From Halomontanus rarus (GTDB lineage Archaea > Halobacteriota > Halobacteria > Halobacteriales > Natrialbaceae): DNA of 64,000 nt. Position 1 is the first letter of the stretch. Each line of letters begins with the position of its first letter. Positions 44,345-53,529 of this stretch are shown in pieces. The translations under genes and the position numbers were made by a program. The stretch lies in NCBI RefSeq assembly GCF_029338335.1, contig NZ_CP119796.1. One strand, 5' to 3'. The notes below the pieces were generated by a model. It saw only the letters and a list, made by a program, of their open reading frames with translations. It made no database searches and was not told the origin of the DNA.

Positions 44345-44863
44345 TCATTCGAACAACTCGTCGTGACGCGTCGCGAGATCGGTGTAGTCACCCGACGAAT
44401 ACGCGGTGAACACGGCCTCGGCGTCGATCTCGGTTTCCTCGAGCGGCGTCACTCGAGCGGGAATTCCACGGACGAACGAATCCGCCGGGACGGCGTACTC
44501 CTCGGGGAGGACGGTCCCTGCCGCGACGATGCTTCCTTCGCCGATCGTGACGCCGGTATTGATGGTCGCGTTGAATCCGACGAGCGAATTGTCCTCGACG
44601 GCGGCTTCGTTGAGGACGGCACCGTGGCCGATCATCACCTGATCACCGACGACCCCCGCGTGAATTGTTGCGTTGTCCCCGATATGCGATTCGCGACCGA
44701 TTCGGACGGGGGCGATGTCTCCCCGGAGCACGGCGCCTGGCCAGACGCTCGCGTCGGCCTCTATCCTGACGTCGCCGACGAGCGTCGATTCTCGGCTCAC
44801 GTGCGCGTCGTCGTCGATAGTCGGACTCGTTCCCTCGAATTCGTACTCTCGCCGATCGCTCAT
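44345..44863 (-). CDS. Gamma-carbonic-anhydrase-like hexapeptide protein
   Basis: A 172-residue left-handed beta-helix protein with hexapeptide repeats (VWPGAVLRGDIAPVRIGRES). Arg47 and Asp49 of LRGD are conserved and zinc ligands His68 (TIHAG) and His80 (MIGHGA) are present. The third ligand position, usually His in GHGAxxHG, is Asn85 (GHGAVLNEAA). Carbonic anhydrase activity is therefore doubtful, although many relatives of the family act as acyltransferase-like or unknown proteins. A TATA-like box (AAATTATAC, minus, 44887-44895) lies at the right distance. It is the only minus-strand gene in this stretch and is divergent from the DUF6807 gene. Confidence 0.85.
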   Translation of the reverse strand: MSDRREYEFEGTSPTIDDDAHVSRESTLVGDVRIEADASVWPGAVLRGDIAPVRIGRESHIGDNATIHAGVVGDQVMIGHGAVLNEAAVEDNSLVGFNATINTGVTIGEGSIVAAGTVLPEEYAVPADSFVRGIPARVTPLEETEIDAEAVFTAYSSGDYTDLATRHDELFE

Positions 44864-44988
44864 ACGTCTCGTAAGACGCTAAGACGTATAATTTTGTGCT
44901 GGCTACGCGGTAGCGATCCGAGAGGCGACGCGTCGCGAAACGAACGACACGCTGAAGCCAGCAAATATCGATAGAAGAACTACAGCTC

Positions 44989-45981
44989 ATGATCGATTCA
45001 CAGCGTCAACCGACCGTCTGCCTCGAGCGACCCGACGAGGGCGACGAAGTCGCGGTTCTCGTCGATGGGGACCCGTTCACTGCGTACCGATACCGCGATG
45101 CGGATCTGAAGAAACCCGTTCTCTTCCCGATCAACGCTCCGTCGGGCGACCCCGTGACGCGTGGCTATCCGCTGGAACCCCGACCCGACGACCGCGGGGA
45201 TCATCCCCACCAGGTGGGCCACTGGTTCAATCACGGCAACGTGAGCGGGTTCGACTTCTGGAACAACTCCGAGGAGACGCCGCCGGAACGTGCGGACGAG
45301 ATGGGAACGATTCGCCACCGCGAAATAACGACTGCGACCGAACGGGAGGGAACGGCCGAACTGGAGGTCCGCTGTGACTGGTGTCGACCCGACGACTCGG
45401 TTCTGGTCGAAGAGAACACCCGATTCGCGTTTCGTGCCCGTCCGGACGTCCGAATAATCGACCGTACGACGTCCCTGGCGGCCCCCGACGAGGACGTCAC
45501 GTTCCACGACGACAAAGAAGGGTTGTTCGGACTCCGCGTCACTCGAGCGCTCGAGCTTCCCGTCGAACAGGAACAGGTCTTCGTGGACTCCGGCGGGGAG
45601 GAAACCGTCGTGACGGCGACCGGCGACCATCGCGTCACGGGCACGTATCGAAGCAGTACGGGAGCGACTGACTCGGACGCGTGGGGAACCCGTGCCGAGT
45701 GGATGGCGCTGGACGGTTCGGTCGGTGACGACGACGTGACCGTGGCGATCATGGACCACCCCGACAATCCCGGCTTCCCGACGTGGTGGATGGCGCGCCC
45801 GTACGGACTGTTCGCCGCGAACCCCCTCGGACGGGCGGCCTTCGACGACGGAGCGGACCCGACGGACTTCACGATCGAACGCGGGGGTAGCGCCACGTTC
45901 CGATACCGGCTCCTCGTCGGGAACGACACGGATCGGAGCGACGTCGACGCGGAGTACGATCGGTTCACCGACGGGACGTGA
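44989..45981 (+). CDS. DUF6807 (PmoA-type) carbohydrate-cluster protein
   Basis: A 330-residue protein of the DUF6807 family, sometimes labelled methane-oxygenase PmoA although unrelated to methane oxidation. Its conserved segments are seen: AYRYRDADLKKPVLFPINAP, GDHPHQVGHWFNHGNVSGFD, FHDDKEGLFGLRV and DHPDNPGFPTWWMARPYGLF. Members often lie in sugar-degradation clusters and are thought to form a beta-sandwich like aldose epimerases; the role is not known. The conserved His/Asp in DHPHQVGHWFNHG suggests a metal or sugar site. There is no signal peptide. It is divergent from the gamma-CA-like gene with 125 bp between. Confidence 0.8.
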   Translation: MIDSQRQPTVCLERPDEGDEVAVLVDGDPFTAYRYRDADLKKPVLFPINAPSGDPVTRGYPLEPRPDDRGDHPHQVGHWFNHGNVSGFDFWNNSEETPPERADEMGTIRHREITTATEREGTAELEVRCDWCRPDDSVLVEENTRFAFRARPDVRIIDRTTSLAAPDEDVTFHDDKEGLFGLRVTRALELPVEQEQVFVDSGGEETVVTATGDHRVTGTYRSSTGATDSDAWGTRAEWMALDGSVGDDDVTVAIMDHPDNPGFPTWWMARPYGLFAANPLGRAAFDDGADPTDFTIERGGSATFRYRLLVGNDTDRSDVDAEYDRFTDGT

Positions 45982-46025
45982 CCGATCGTCTCGGTAGACG
46001 CTGCTAGCATTTCCGTCTCCCCGGC

Positions 46026-46267
46026 GAGCACGGGTTCGCGGCGCAGCTCGCCCACGCGACCGGTCGCGGCGTCGGCGTCGAAGCCCGCGAACCGCCGTCG
46101 TCGTCGTCGGCAATCGGCGGACGTCTGAGCCCGGCACAGTATTCAGTATCGAACCGGGTGTCTACGTCGAGGGTGAGTTCGGCGTTCGTCTCGAAGATCT
46201 CGTCCTCGTCACCGACGAGGGGTGCGAGCGACTGAACCGCTCTCCGAAGGGGTGGCGTCCAATGTAG
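46026..46267 (+). pseudogene. M24 peptidase C-terminal fragment
   Basis: About 80 codons match the C-terminal end of an M24 peptidase: AQLAHATGRGVGVEAREPPS, then after a one-base frameshift GTVFSIEPGVYVEGEFGVRL and the end SPKGWRPM. The metal ligands His and two Glu are there, but the N-terminal 280 residues are missing. It is not a piece of the intact gene at 27192, because the sequences differ; a second M24 gene must once have existed. Confidence 0.7.
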
Positions 46268-46336
46268 CGGCGGCGACGTGACGAGAACTGTCTCGAGGAC
46301 GGAGAAAGTGCCCCCGACGTCCGGCGTCCGAGATCC

Positions 46337-47152
46337 CTATCCGTCGAGCCAGGGCGCACCCGGCCGTTCGACGAATCGTTTTTCGCGGTCGATGTCGTCG
46401 ATCGCGGCGATGTCTTCCTCGTCGAGTTCGACGTTCGCCGCCTGCAGGTTCGCGGTGATGTGGGCCTCCGTCGCGGACTTCGGGATGACGACGACGTTGT
46501 CCTTCGAGAGGAGCCACGCGAGGGACACCTGTGGCTCGCTGATTGCATGTTTCTCGGCGACCGCCCGGATCTCGGGTATCTCGGTCACGGTACCGCGAGC
46601 GAGCGGCGAATACGCGACCAGATAGTGGCCGTGTTCCTGTGCGTACGCGACGAGCTCCTGTTGCTGTAACAGCGGATGCATCTCGACCTGATGTGCGAAC
46701 AGCGGGTCGTCGAGGGCCGCGCGCGCCTCCTCGAGCAAGTCGACCGAGAAGTTCGAGACGCCGATGTGTCCGACAGTGCCGCGGTCGACCAGTTCCTCGA
46801 GAGCAGCGAGCGTCTCCGAGGCCTCGTAGTCACCGACCGGCCAGTGAACGTACAGTAGATCGAGGTAGTCGACGCCCAGACGGTCACAACTGGTCGCTGC
46901 GGCGCCGAGGACGTCGTCGTATCCTAACCCGGTGTCTTCGGGGTGGACTTTCGTCGCCACCGTCACTTCCTCGCGTCGAACCGACGCCGCCGCGATCCCG
47001 TCACCGACGTGCTCTTCGTTGCCGTAGTGCTGTGCCGTATCGACGTGACGATACCCCGCGTCGAGGGCCGTCGCCACGCTCCGTGCGCATCGCTCGGGAT
47101 CGGTATTCTGCCACGTTCCGAGCCCGATGTCCGGAAGTTCATCGTTCGGCAT
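46337..47152 (-). CDS. Aldo/keto reductase
   Basis: A 271-residue NADPH-dependent reductase with the classic AKR barrel. The catalytic tetrad is visible: Asp and Tyr in AGYRHVDTAQHYGNEEHVG, Lys in VTVATKVHPED and His in YLDLLYVHWPVG. The cofactor end reads LAWLLSKDNVVVIPKSATEA and the C-terminal part lies in a helix. It reduces aldehydes or ketones of sugars and related compounds. The ATG at 47152 (MPNDELPDIGLGTW) is chosen as it begins the first barrel strand; the upstream frame to 47209 adds residues not typical of the family. It is convergent with the M24 fragment and divergent from the aldolase gene. Confidence 0.93.
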   Translation of the reverse strand: MPNDELPDIGLGTWQNTDPERCARSVATALDAGYRHVDTAQHYGNEEHVGDGIAAASVRREEVTVATKVHPEDTGLGYDDVLGAAATSCDRLGVDYLDLLYVHWPVGDYEASETLAALEELVDRGTVGHIGVSNFSVDLLEEARAALDDPLFAHQVEMHPLLQQQELVAYAQEHGHYLVAYSPLARGTVTEIPEIRAVAEKHAISEPQVSLAWLLSKDNVVVIPKSATEAHITANLQAANVELDEEDIAAIDDIDREKRFVERPGAPWLDG

Positions 47153-47303
47153 GGATATCCCGACAAGGACGCCGTACCGGTTTGATTCTTCTGGTCGTTT
47201 CGTCGACATCGATCGACTGTGAGAGGGCAGACCGCGGCCCTCGCCTGTTCGACCGGATAGTCGATACCTATACCACGGCCCCTGACGATGTCGTACGCAA
47301 CGA

Positions 47304-48311
47304 ATGCCATACTGTCACGGGAACGATCTCGAACGGGTGTATCGTCACGCACGAGACGGTGAGTACGGCTTCTTCGCGAGTAACGTCGTCCAGTTCGACA
47401 TTCTCGTCGGGCTACTCCGCGGTGCCGACCGCGTCGGGTCCGATCTCGTCGTCCAGATAAACGAGGAAACGGCCGGGTTTTACGGCGACGGTGACCCCCA
47501 GGCGGGGCTTCGCGCGTTCGGCTCGTACCTTCGGGAACTGGCCGCGTCGAAAGAGGTCGGCGTCTTCTGTAACATCGATCACGTCCGCCCGGACGACGGG
47601 GAGTTCCTCCGCGCGTGTATCCAGTCGGGTATCCCGTCGTCGGTGATGGTCGACGCGTCAGCGGAGCCCTTCGAAGCGAACGTCGAACGAACTCGTCACG
47701 CGGTCGATCTCGTCTCGGCGTCCGAACGGGACGTCCTCGTCGAGGCCGAACTCGGTCGCGTCGCCGGCGAAGAGGGTGGCGTCGAGACGAGCGCCGACGA
47801 CGCGTTCTACACCGATCCGGAACGCGCCGTGGAGTTCGTCGACCGAACCGGGTGTGATCTGCTCGCGATCTCCGTCGGCACCCAACACGGCGTCGCTTCC
47901 GGCCGGGAGCTGGACGTTCGCCCCGACGTCGCCTGTGCGGTCGACGACGCGCTTCGAGACCGCGGACTCGAGGTCCCGCTCGTCGTCCACGGTTCCTCGG
48001 GACTGACCGACGAGCAAGTCCGCGCGTTCGTCGACGCGGGCGTCCGGAAGTTCAACACGAACACTCGGTATCAGTACGAGTACACCAGGACGGCGTTCGA
48101 CTACTACCGCGGCCACGAGGATTCGATCGTTCCACCGGACGGTGTCGAGGGCCGTGACACGCTCTACTCGGACGCCGACTGGTCGCCCGAGAAAGCGCAC
48201 TTCCACCCCGGCGTCGCCGCCGAGGAGGTCCGGACGCGGCTCGCGGACGTGATGACCGAACTCGCCGAGTTGACCGGCAGCGCCGGACAGAGCCGGTACG
48301 CCCGATCGTGA
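47304..48311 (+). CDS. Class II (zinc) aldolase, FbaA/KbaY-like
   Basis: A 335-residue class II aldolase-type protein. The family motifs are recognisable: FCNIDHVRPDD with Asp92 and the zinc ligand His93, LVEAELGRVAGEEGG with the Glu around 147-149, ISVGTQHGVASG with His195, and VVHGSSGLTDEQVR with His229. The phosphate loop reads FNTNTRYQYEYTRTAF rather than the usual KVNIxT form, so the substrate may differ from fructose-1,6-bisphosphate. It should cleave a phosphorylated ketose or keto-sugar acid to a triose phosphate and an aldehyde. The stop overlaps the GTG start of the sugar kinase gene, so aldolase and kinase are made together. Confidence 0.88.
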   Translation: MPYCHGNDLERVYRHARDGEYGFFASNVVQFDILVGLLRGADRVGSDLVVQINEETAGFYGDGDPQAGLRAFGSYLRELAASKEVGVFCNIDHVRPDDGEFLRACIQSGIPSSVMVDASAEPFEANVERTRHAVDLVSASERDVLVEAELGRVAGEEGGVETSADDAFYTDPERAVEFVDRTGCDLLAISVGTQHGVASGRELDVRPDVACAVDDALRDRGLEVPLVVHGSSGLTDEQVRAFVDAGVRKFNTNTRYQYEYTRTAFDYYRGHEDSIVPPDGVEGRDTLYSDADWSPEKAHFHPGVAAEEVRTRLADVMTELAELTGSAGQSRYARS

Positions 48312-49795
48312 CCGAACGTCTCCTCGTGGGTATCGACGCCGGACTCACGAACGTGAAGGCGGCAGCGTTCGACCTCGAGGGTCGAGAGATCGCGGTCTCG
48401 TCGCTGGCCACCCCCGGCGTGTCTCCCGCGCCCGATCGCGAGGAACAGCGCCACGACGATCTCTGGGAGACCGTCGCCGACGTCGTCAGCCGCCTCCTCC
48501 GCGAGGACGCGGTCGACCCGACGGCGGTGGCGGGCGTCGGCGTCGCCGGCCACGGCCACGGTCTCTACGCGCTGGACGCCGACGGCGAACCGCCGCGTCG
48601 CGGCATCAAGTCGACCGACAGTCGCGCCGCGGAGATCGTCGACGACTGGAAGCGCGACGGGACGCTCGAGGCCGTCCGCGAGAAACTCGGCTGGGAGCCG
48701 TTCGGTGCGGACCCGTTGAGCCTACTCGCGTGGGTGAAACGGGAGGAACCGGAGACCTACGCGGCGATCGATCGGGTGCTCTTCTGCAAGGACGTCGTCA
48801 GACACCGACTCACCGGGCGGGTGTGTACCGACGAGATGGAAGCGAGCGTGTTCCCCGACAGCGGCGGCACGGACGCATCCGACGTGTTCGGGGAACTCGG
48901 TCTCGAGGCGTGCGCCGACGTGTTGGCGCCGGTCGTCTCGAGTACTGCATCGTGTGGCACGATCACCGCGGAAGCCGCCGCGAAGACCGGCCTTCCGGCG
49001 GGCGTTCCCGTCGCCACCGGCCTGCACGACGTCGGCGCGTGTGCGTTCGGTGCTGGTGCGACTCGACCCGGCAGCGGTGTCGTCATCGTCGGCACCTGGG
49101 GGCAGAGCATCGGCGTTCGCCAGTCGCCGGCACCCGCGACCGAACCCGGCCTCTCGCGGCGGTATCTGGACGGCTGGTTGACCTACCGCGGCAACCGCTC
49201 GGCCGCCGCGTGCGTCGACTGGTTCGTCGAGGAGTGCTGTTCGGACTGGCAGCGGGAAGCGACGGAGCGCGGACTCGACGAGTACGCCCTCTACGACGAG
49301 AAGGTCGCGGACGTGTCGCCGGGTTCGGACGGCGTACTCTTCTTACCCTACCTCCGGGGTTCCGTGGCGAATCCGAACGCACGCGGCGGATTCTACGGCC
49401 TTCGAATGGACCATACGAAAGCGCACATGCTCCGGGCAATCTACGAGGGTGTCGCGATCACCCAGTGTGACGCTCTCCGCGAACTCGTGGCGACCGACGA
49501 GCTCTCAGACGTCCGACTGACCGGCGGCGGTGCCCGGAGCGACGTCTGGTGTGAGATCTTCGCCGACGTTCTGGACGCCCGCGTCAGCACGCCCGACAGC
49601 ACCGAAGTCGGCGCTCGAGGCGCGGCCCTCTGTGCGGGTGTCGCCGTCGGCTGTTACGAAGACGCCACCGAGGCGGCCGACCGAGCGGTCAGCGTCGGGA
49701 CGGAGTACGATCCGTCTCGGGCGGCGCGGTATCGGTCCGTCCGGGACCGATTCGATCGCGTTCGGACCGCCCTGGAACCCACATGGGTAGCTTGA
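48308..49795 (+). CDS. FGGY-family carbohydrate kinase
   Basis: A 495-residue kinase of the FGGY family (xylulokinase/gluconokinase type). Segments seen are the N-terminal phosphate motif LLVGIDAGLTNVKAAAFDLE, the hinge VGVAGHGHGLYALDADG, the catalytic-site VATGLHDVGACAFGAG, and the C-terminal ATP-binding region DVRLTGGGARSDVWCEIFAD. It transfers the gamma-phosphate of ATP to a ketose, polyol or sugar acid. The GTG start at 48308 overlaps the aldolase stop. A kinase next to a class II aldolase suggests phosphorylation followed by aldol cleavage of the same sugar. It is followed after 27 bp by a 2-hydroxyacid dehydrogenase. Confidence 0.92.
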   Translation: MTERLLVGIDAGLTNVKAAAFDLEGREIAVSSLATPGVSPAPDREEQRHDDLWETVADVVSRLLREDAVDPTAVAGVGVAGHGHGLYALDADGEPPRRGIKSTDSRAAEIVDDWKRDGTLEAVREKLGWEPFGADPLSLLAWVKREEPETYAAIDRVLFCKDVVRHRLTGRVCTDEMEASVFPDSGGTDASDVFGELGLEACADVLAPVVSSTASCGTITAEAAAKTGLPAGVPVATGLHDVGACAFGAGATRPGSGVVIVGTWGQSIGVRQSPAPATEPGLSRRYLDGWLTYRGNRSAAACVDWFVEECCSDWQREATERGLDEYALYDEKVADVSPGSDGVLFLPYLRGSVANPNARGGFYGLRMDHTKAHMLRAIYEGVAITQCDALRELVATDELSDVRLTGGGARSDVWCEIFADVLDARVSTPDSTEVGARGAALCAGVAVGCYEDATEAADRAVSVGTEYDPSRAARYRSVRDRFDRVRTALEPTWVA

Positions 49796-49822
49796 AAGCG
49801 GGGACTCACGATTATAGAGGCA

Positions 49823-50860
49823 ATGACCGTCACCTGTTTGCTCTGTGGCGATCCGCAGCAGCCCAGCGAGTACATGTACGAAGCCGCCAGCTTCCTCGCG
49901 GAACGTGGGGTGGCGTTCGAACGGATGGACTGGAACGGCGACCTCTCACCGGCGGCGTTTCGAGACGTAACGATGGACATGGAGTCTGTCGGTCCGGGCG
50001 GCTACGACACGGCGGAGATCGAACGGAAGCTCGACGGCGTCGAAGTCCTGATCGTCCACAAAGCACCCGTTTCCGCCGAACTCATCGCGGCCGGTGACGA
50101 TCTTCGGATCGTCGGGTGTGCCCGTGGCGGAACCGAAAACGTCGACGTCGAAGCCGCGTCCGCCAACGGTGTCGACGTCGTCCACGCTCCCGGTCGGAAC
50201 AAGCACGCAGTGGCCGACTACGCGACGTCGATGATCCTCTCGCGGATCCGCGAGATACCCTTTCACCACGCCGAACTCGCAAACGGCGAGTGGAGTCAGG
50301 TGTTCGATCCGGATCGGCTGCCGCGAGACGTACACGCCCTCACGGTCGGGGTCGTCGGGTTCGGAAATATCGGTCGCGAAGTGACGAAACGCCTCCAGGG
50401 GTTCGACGCCGATATCGTGGTCCACGACCCCTACGTCGACGGCCGGACGGTTCGAGAGCTGGGCGCCGAACCCGACGACCTGCCCGGACTGCTCGCTCGT
50501 GCCGACGTGGTCACGCTTCACGTCCGACTCTCCGACGAGACCGAGTCCCTTCTGAGCACCGAGGAGTTCGAGACGATGCGAGACGAGGCGATTCTCGTGA
50601 ACACGGCCCGAGGTGGACTCGTCGACGAAGACGCACTCGTCGACGCTCTGCAATCGGGATCGATCGCCGGTGCAGCACTCGACGTCTTCCGGGGGGAACC
50701 GCTGCCCGACGATCATCCGCTGTTCGACTGCGACGGGGTGGTTCTCACTCCCCACGTCGCGGGATCGACTCGAGACGCCGTTCTCGAAGGCCCTCGCATC
50801 ATCGCCGCGCAACTGGAAACGTGGCTCGACGACGAGGAACCGACGCACCTCGTCACCTGA
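49823..50860 (+). CDS. D-2-hydroxyacid dehydrogenase (SerA-like)
   Basis: A 345-residue NAD(P)-dependent dehydrogenase. The Rossmann loop GVVGFGNIGREV is complete, unlike the paralogue at 31438. The catalytic Arg is in NTARGGLVDED, Glu in LDVFRGEPLPDD and His in LTPHVAGSTRD. The N-terminal part is longer than usual and has two Cys in TCLLCGDPQQ. It lies 27 bp downstream of the FGGY kinase on the same strand, so the aldolase, kinase and dehydrogenase are one operon; it could reduce or oxidise the two-carbon or three-carbon acid produced by the aldolase (for example glycolate or lactate). Confidence 0.92.
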   Translation: MTVTCLLCGDPQQPSEYMYEAASFLAERGVAFERMDWNGDLSPAAFRDVTMDMESVGPGGYDTAEIERKLDGVEVLIVHKAPVSAELIAAGDDLRIVGCARGGTENVDVEAASANGVDVVHAPGRNKHAVADYATSMILSRIREIPFHHAELANGEWSQVFDPDRLPRDVHALTVGVVGFGNIGREVTKRLQGFDADIVVHDPYVDGRTVRELGAEPDDLPGLLARADVVTLHVRLSDETESLLSTEEFETMRDEAILVNTARGGLVDEDALVDALQSGSIAGAALDVFRGEPLPDDHPLFDCDGVVLTPHVAGSTRDAVLEGPRIIAAQLETWLDDEEPTHLVT

Positions 50861-51067
50861 TACGGTATTACCAGACACTGAGTAAGATACGCCCTGAATG
50901 GTCCGGACGGAACGCTTACGTTTTATAATTATGAACGAAGGGTGTAACAGAGATATGAACGTTACACTTTATTACTAGCGAAGATTTGATCGGCGACGAG
51001 AGTGCGAAGCGTTCACAATTACCGAACTTCCGTTCGATTCGAATCGATTGGCTCGAGTCCGAATTGG

Positions 51068-51403
51068 TCAGTCGACCTCGTACTCGTCCGCGAGACGATA
51101 CACAGCGTCGTACAGACGGTCTCGGTACGCGTCGATGTCGTCACCGTCGATCGGATTACCGTAAACGGGGGCGATGGCGTTCACGTCGAACTCCGCGAAG
51201 ATACGATCGAGCGTGCGCTCGACCTTCTCCCGGGTGACGTATCGAAGCCAAACGAGATTGTCGCGGTGGTACTCGTAGATTCGTTCTGCAGGTGTCATCC
51301 CATCGAACTCGCCTGAACGATACTGACACTGGCCGTCATCGTGGTAGTTACCGAAACCATCCGCGGTGAAGAGAACGCCGTCGCCGTGGTCGCACGGTGA
51401 GGG
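51068..51403 (-). pseudogene. MBL-fold metallohydrolase C-terminal fragment
   Basis: About 112 codons on the minus strand read like the C-terminal part of a metallo-beta-lactamase-fold hydrolase of the flavodiiron-like group: HGDGVLFTADGFGNYH (with the Asp metal ligand), ERIYEYHRDNLVWLRYVTRE and IDAYRDRLYDAVYRLADEYE. The N-terminal HxHxDH metal motif is not found. Upstream of 51403 the frame goes into unrelated sequence. It is a gene fragment. Confidence 0.55.
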
Positions 51404-51826
51404 TGAATACGTTGATGGAGACGCGCACGTGAATACCTGCGAGAGCCACGCGTTGCTGGCGCGACGCGTCGCACCGAGGCGTCTCAAAAGACAAGCTTAC
51501 ACCCTCTCTCAGAGCCTTCCAGCTTCGACGACGAATCGTACGCCAACTCGGTCGAGACGATCTCAAAGAAATCGTTCGAACCGTTCTCTGACTTACCAAC
51601 AACTTGCTTCCCGAGAGTGAACTACGTATAGCGTTCGATACCCCCGAGTCCATGCGCCGATTCCAGACAACGGCTAAATGGACAGGGAGGTTTTCGTCTG
51701 GTCGGGACACCAGACCGCGGATCAAGGGGGGCGCCCCGCTTATCGCGCCGGACGTCGGGCCGCTGCTTCGGACTCCCATCACACTCTAGCAATGTCTTTT
51801 TCATGCTCGTCCTCAAGTGATTCATC
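51404..51826. other. Gap upstream of the sulfatase gene
   Basis: About 420 bp; no gene is recognised. Short frames on both strands have no family match. The part next to the sulfatase start lacks a clear TATA box. Confidence 0.4.
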
Positions 51827-53212
51827 ATGAGTCAGTGCGAGCAGCCGAACGTCCTCGTGATGATCGCGGACGACCAGCGGTTCGATATGATCAGCGCGCT
51901 CGGCACAGAGGCCGTCGAGACGCCGAACTTTGACCGACTGGTCGAATCGGGGTGTACGGTCACCCGGGCCCACAACATGGGCTCCGAGCACGGTGCGGTC
52001 TGCGCCCCAGCGCGAGCGATGCTCCACAGCGGACTATCGCTGTTCCATCTGAACGGACCGGGGAACGTCACGACTGACCACCCGGCGTTGCCCGAGACGT
52101 TCGGGCGGGCCGGCTACCGGACGTTCGGTACGGGCAAATGGCACAACGGACAGGCGGCGTTCAATCGCTGTTTCGACGAGGGGCGAAACGTCTTCTTCGG
52201 GGGGATGGACAACCACTGGAACGTCCCGGTCACGGATCGGCATCCGCTGGACGAATACCCCGACGACAGGCCCCATCGGTTCCTCCCGGGCGACGACCGC
52301 GGTCCGAAACCGGTGCGACAGACGTACGAGCGCCACTCGTCGGGAACGCATTCAAGCGAACTGTTCGCCGAGACGACCGTCGAGTTCCTCACCGACCATC
52401 ACGTCTCCGGTGACGACAGGCCCTTCTTCGCGTACACGGCCTTCATGGCACCACACGACCCGCGGACGGCCCCCGGAGAGTTCCACGCACTTTATGACCC
52501 CGCAGACGTCGAACTCCCCGCTAACTTCCGGCTGGAGCATCCCTTCGACAACGGAACGCTTCATATCCGCGACGAGGATCTGGCCGGGCACCCACGAGAC
52601 CCGGATGAAATCCGCCAGCATATCGCCGATTACTACGCGATGATCAGCCACCTCGACGCGCAGGTCGGTCAGGTCCTCAATACCCTGGAGCGGACGGGCC
52701 AGCGGGAAGACACCATCGTCGTCTTCACCGCTGATCACGGACTCGCCGTCGGACAGCACGGCCTCCTGGGCAAACAGAACCTCTACGACCACAGCGTTCG
52801 TGTCCCGCTGGTATTCAGCGGCCCTGGTATCCCCGAGGACGAACGTCGCGACGTCTTCAGCTACCATCATGACCTCTACCCGACGCTCGCCGACCTCACC
52901 GGGCTGGACTCCCCAAGTGGTATCGACGGGGAGAGCCTAGCGGGAGCGCTCGTCGACGGCGGCGACGGCTCCCGGGACGCCGTTTTCACCGCATACGCGG
53001 ACGAGCAGCGGGCCCTTCGAACTGACCAGTACGCGCTCGTCGAGTACTTCGTGGACGGAGAACGCCACACCCAGCTGTTCGACGTCGACAAAGACCCCTG
53101 GCAGACCGAGAACCTGGCCGAAGACCCTGTCCACGCAGACGACCTGTCCCGACTCCGTGTGGACCTCAAGGACTGGCGTGAACGGGTTGACGATCCGATG
53201 TTGACGGAATAA
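51827..53212 (+). CDS. Type I sulfatase (alkaline-phosphatase fold)
   Basis: A 461-residue sulfatase. The N-terminal VLVMIADDQRFD supplies metal-binding Asp15 and Asp16. The active-site motif is VCAPARAML with Cys59, which must be converted to formylglycine (C-x-P-x-R form is kept). The second metal pair is in IVVFTADHGLAVGQHGLLGK with Asp and His and the catalytic Lys, and the C-terminal region has DVDKDPWQTENLAED. It hydrolyses sulfate esters of sugars or other organics. There is no signal peptide, so the substrate would be imported first. Its presence suggests that the island degrades a sulfated carbohydrate; no formylglycine-generating enzyme is found in this window. Confidence 0.93.
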   Translation: MSQCEQPNVLVMIADDQRFDMISALGTEAVETPNFDRLVESGCTVTRAHNMGSEHGAVCAPARAMLHSGLSLFHLNGPGNVTTDHPALPETFGRAGYRTFGTGKWHNGQAAFNRCFDEGRNVFFGGMDNHWNVPVTDRHPLDEYPDDRPHRFLPGDDRGPKPVRQTYERHSSGTHSSELFAETTVEFLTDHHVSGDDRPFFAYTAFMAPHDPRTAPGEFHALYDPADVELPANFRLEHPFDNGTLHIRDEDLAGHPRDPDEIRQHIADYYAMISHLDAQVGQVLNTLERTGQREDTIVVFTADHGLAVGQHGLLGKQNLYDHSVRVPLVFSGPGIPEDERRDVFSYHHDLYPTLADLTGLDSPSGIDGESLAGALVDGGDGSRDAVFTAYADEQRALRTDQYALVEYFVDGERHTQLFDVDKDPWQTENLAEDPVHADDLSRLRVDLKDWRERVDDPMLTE

Positions 53213-53294
53213 AGATCCGACTCTCGCGTCGGTTGCGAACCGAAGCGGCGCTGTAGCATCGCCATCCCCCGCCACCGCTCCTCGTCGGTCGACC

Positions 53295-53526
53295 CGCCAT
53301 CGGAGGACCGCTCCGTGACCTCTCTGGTCGACGCGTAGCCGCCGACGTACCCGTTGTGCCGATCCATGCGCACGCCGTTGTCTCCTTCCGATTCGGTCCG
53401 TACCACTACGACGGCCGATTCGGCGTCCGCGCGCGACCTGACCCCCGCGAAGAGAACATGGTCGAATCCGGCTGCGATCGCCCGCTGGGCGGGGTACCTG
53501 CGGTTTCCCTCGTCTATCTTGATCAT
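53295..53526 (-). pseudogene. HpcH/HpaI-like aldolase fragment
   Basis: About 77 codons on the minus strand (AQRAIAAGFDHVLFAGVRSR, then ADAESAVVVVRTES and NGVRMDRHNGYVGGYASTRE) resemble part of a class II HpcH/HpaI-type aldolase, the family that splits hydroxy-keto acids to pyruvate and an aldehyde. Both ends are missing. Identification is tentative, because only a short stretch is available. Confidence 0.4.
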
Positions 53527-53529
53527 CGC

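Noticed and set aside
44998..46137. A 379-codon minus-strand frame opposite the DUF6807 gene
   Set aside because: Arg-rich antisense frame without promoter or family; the opposite strand is clearly coding.
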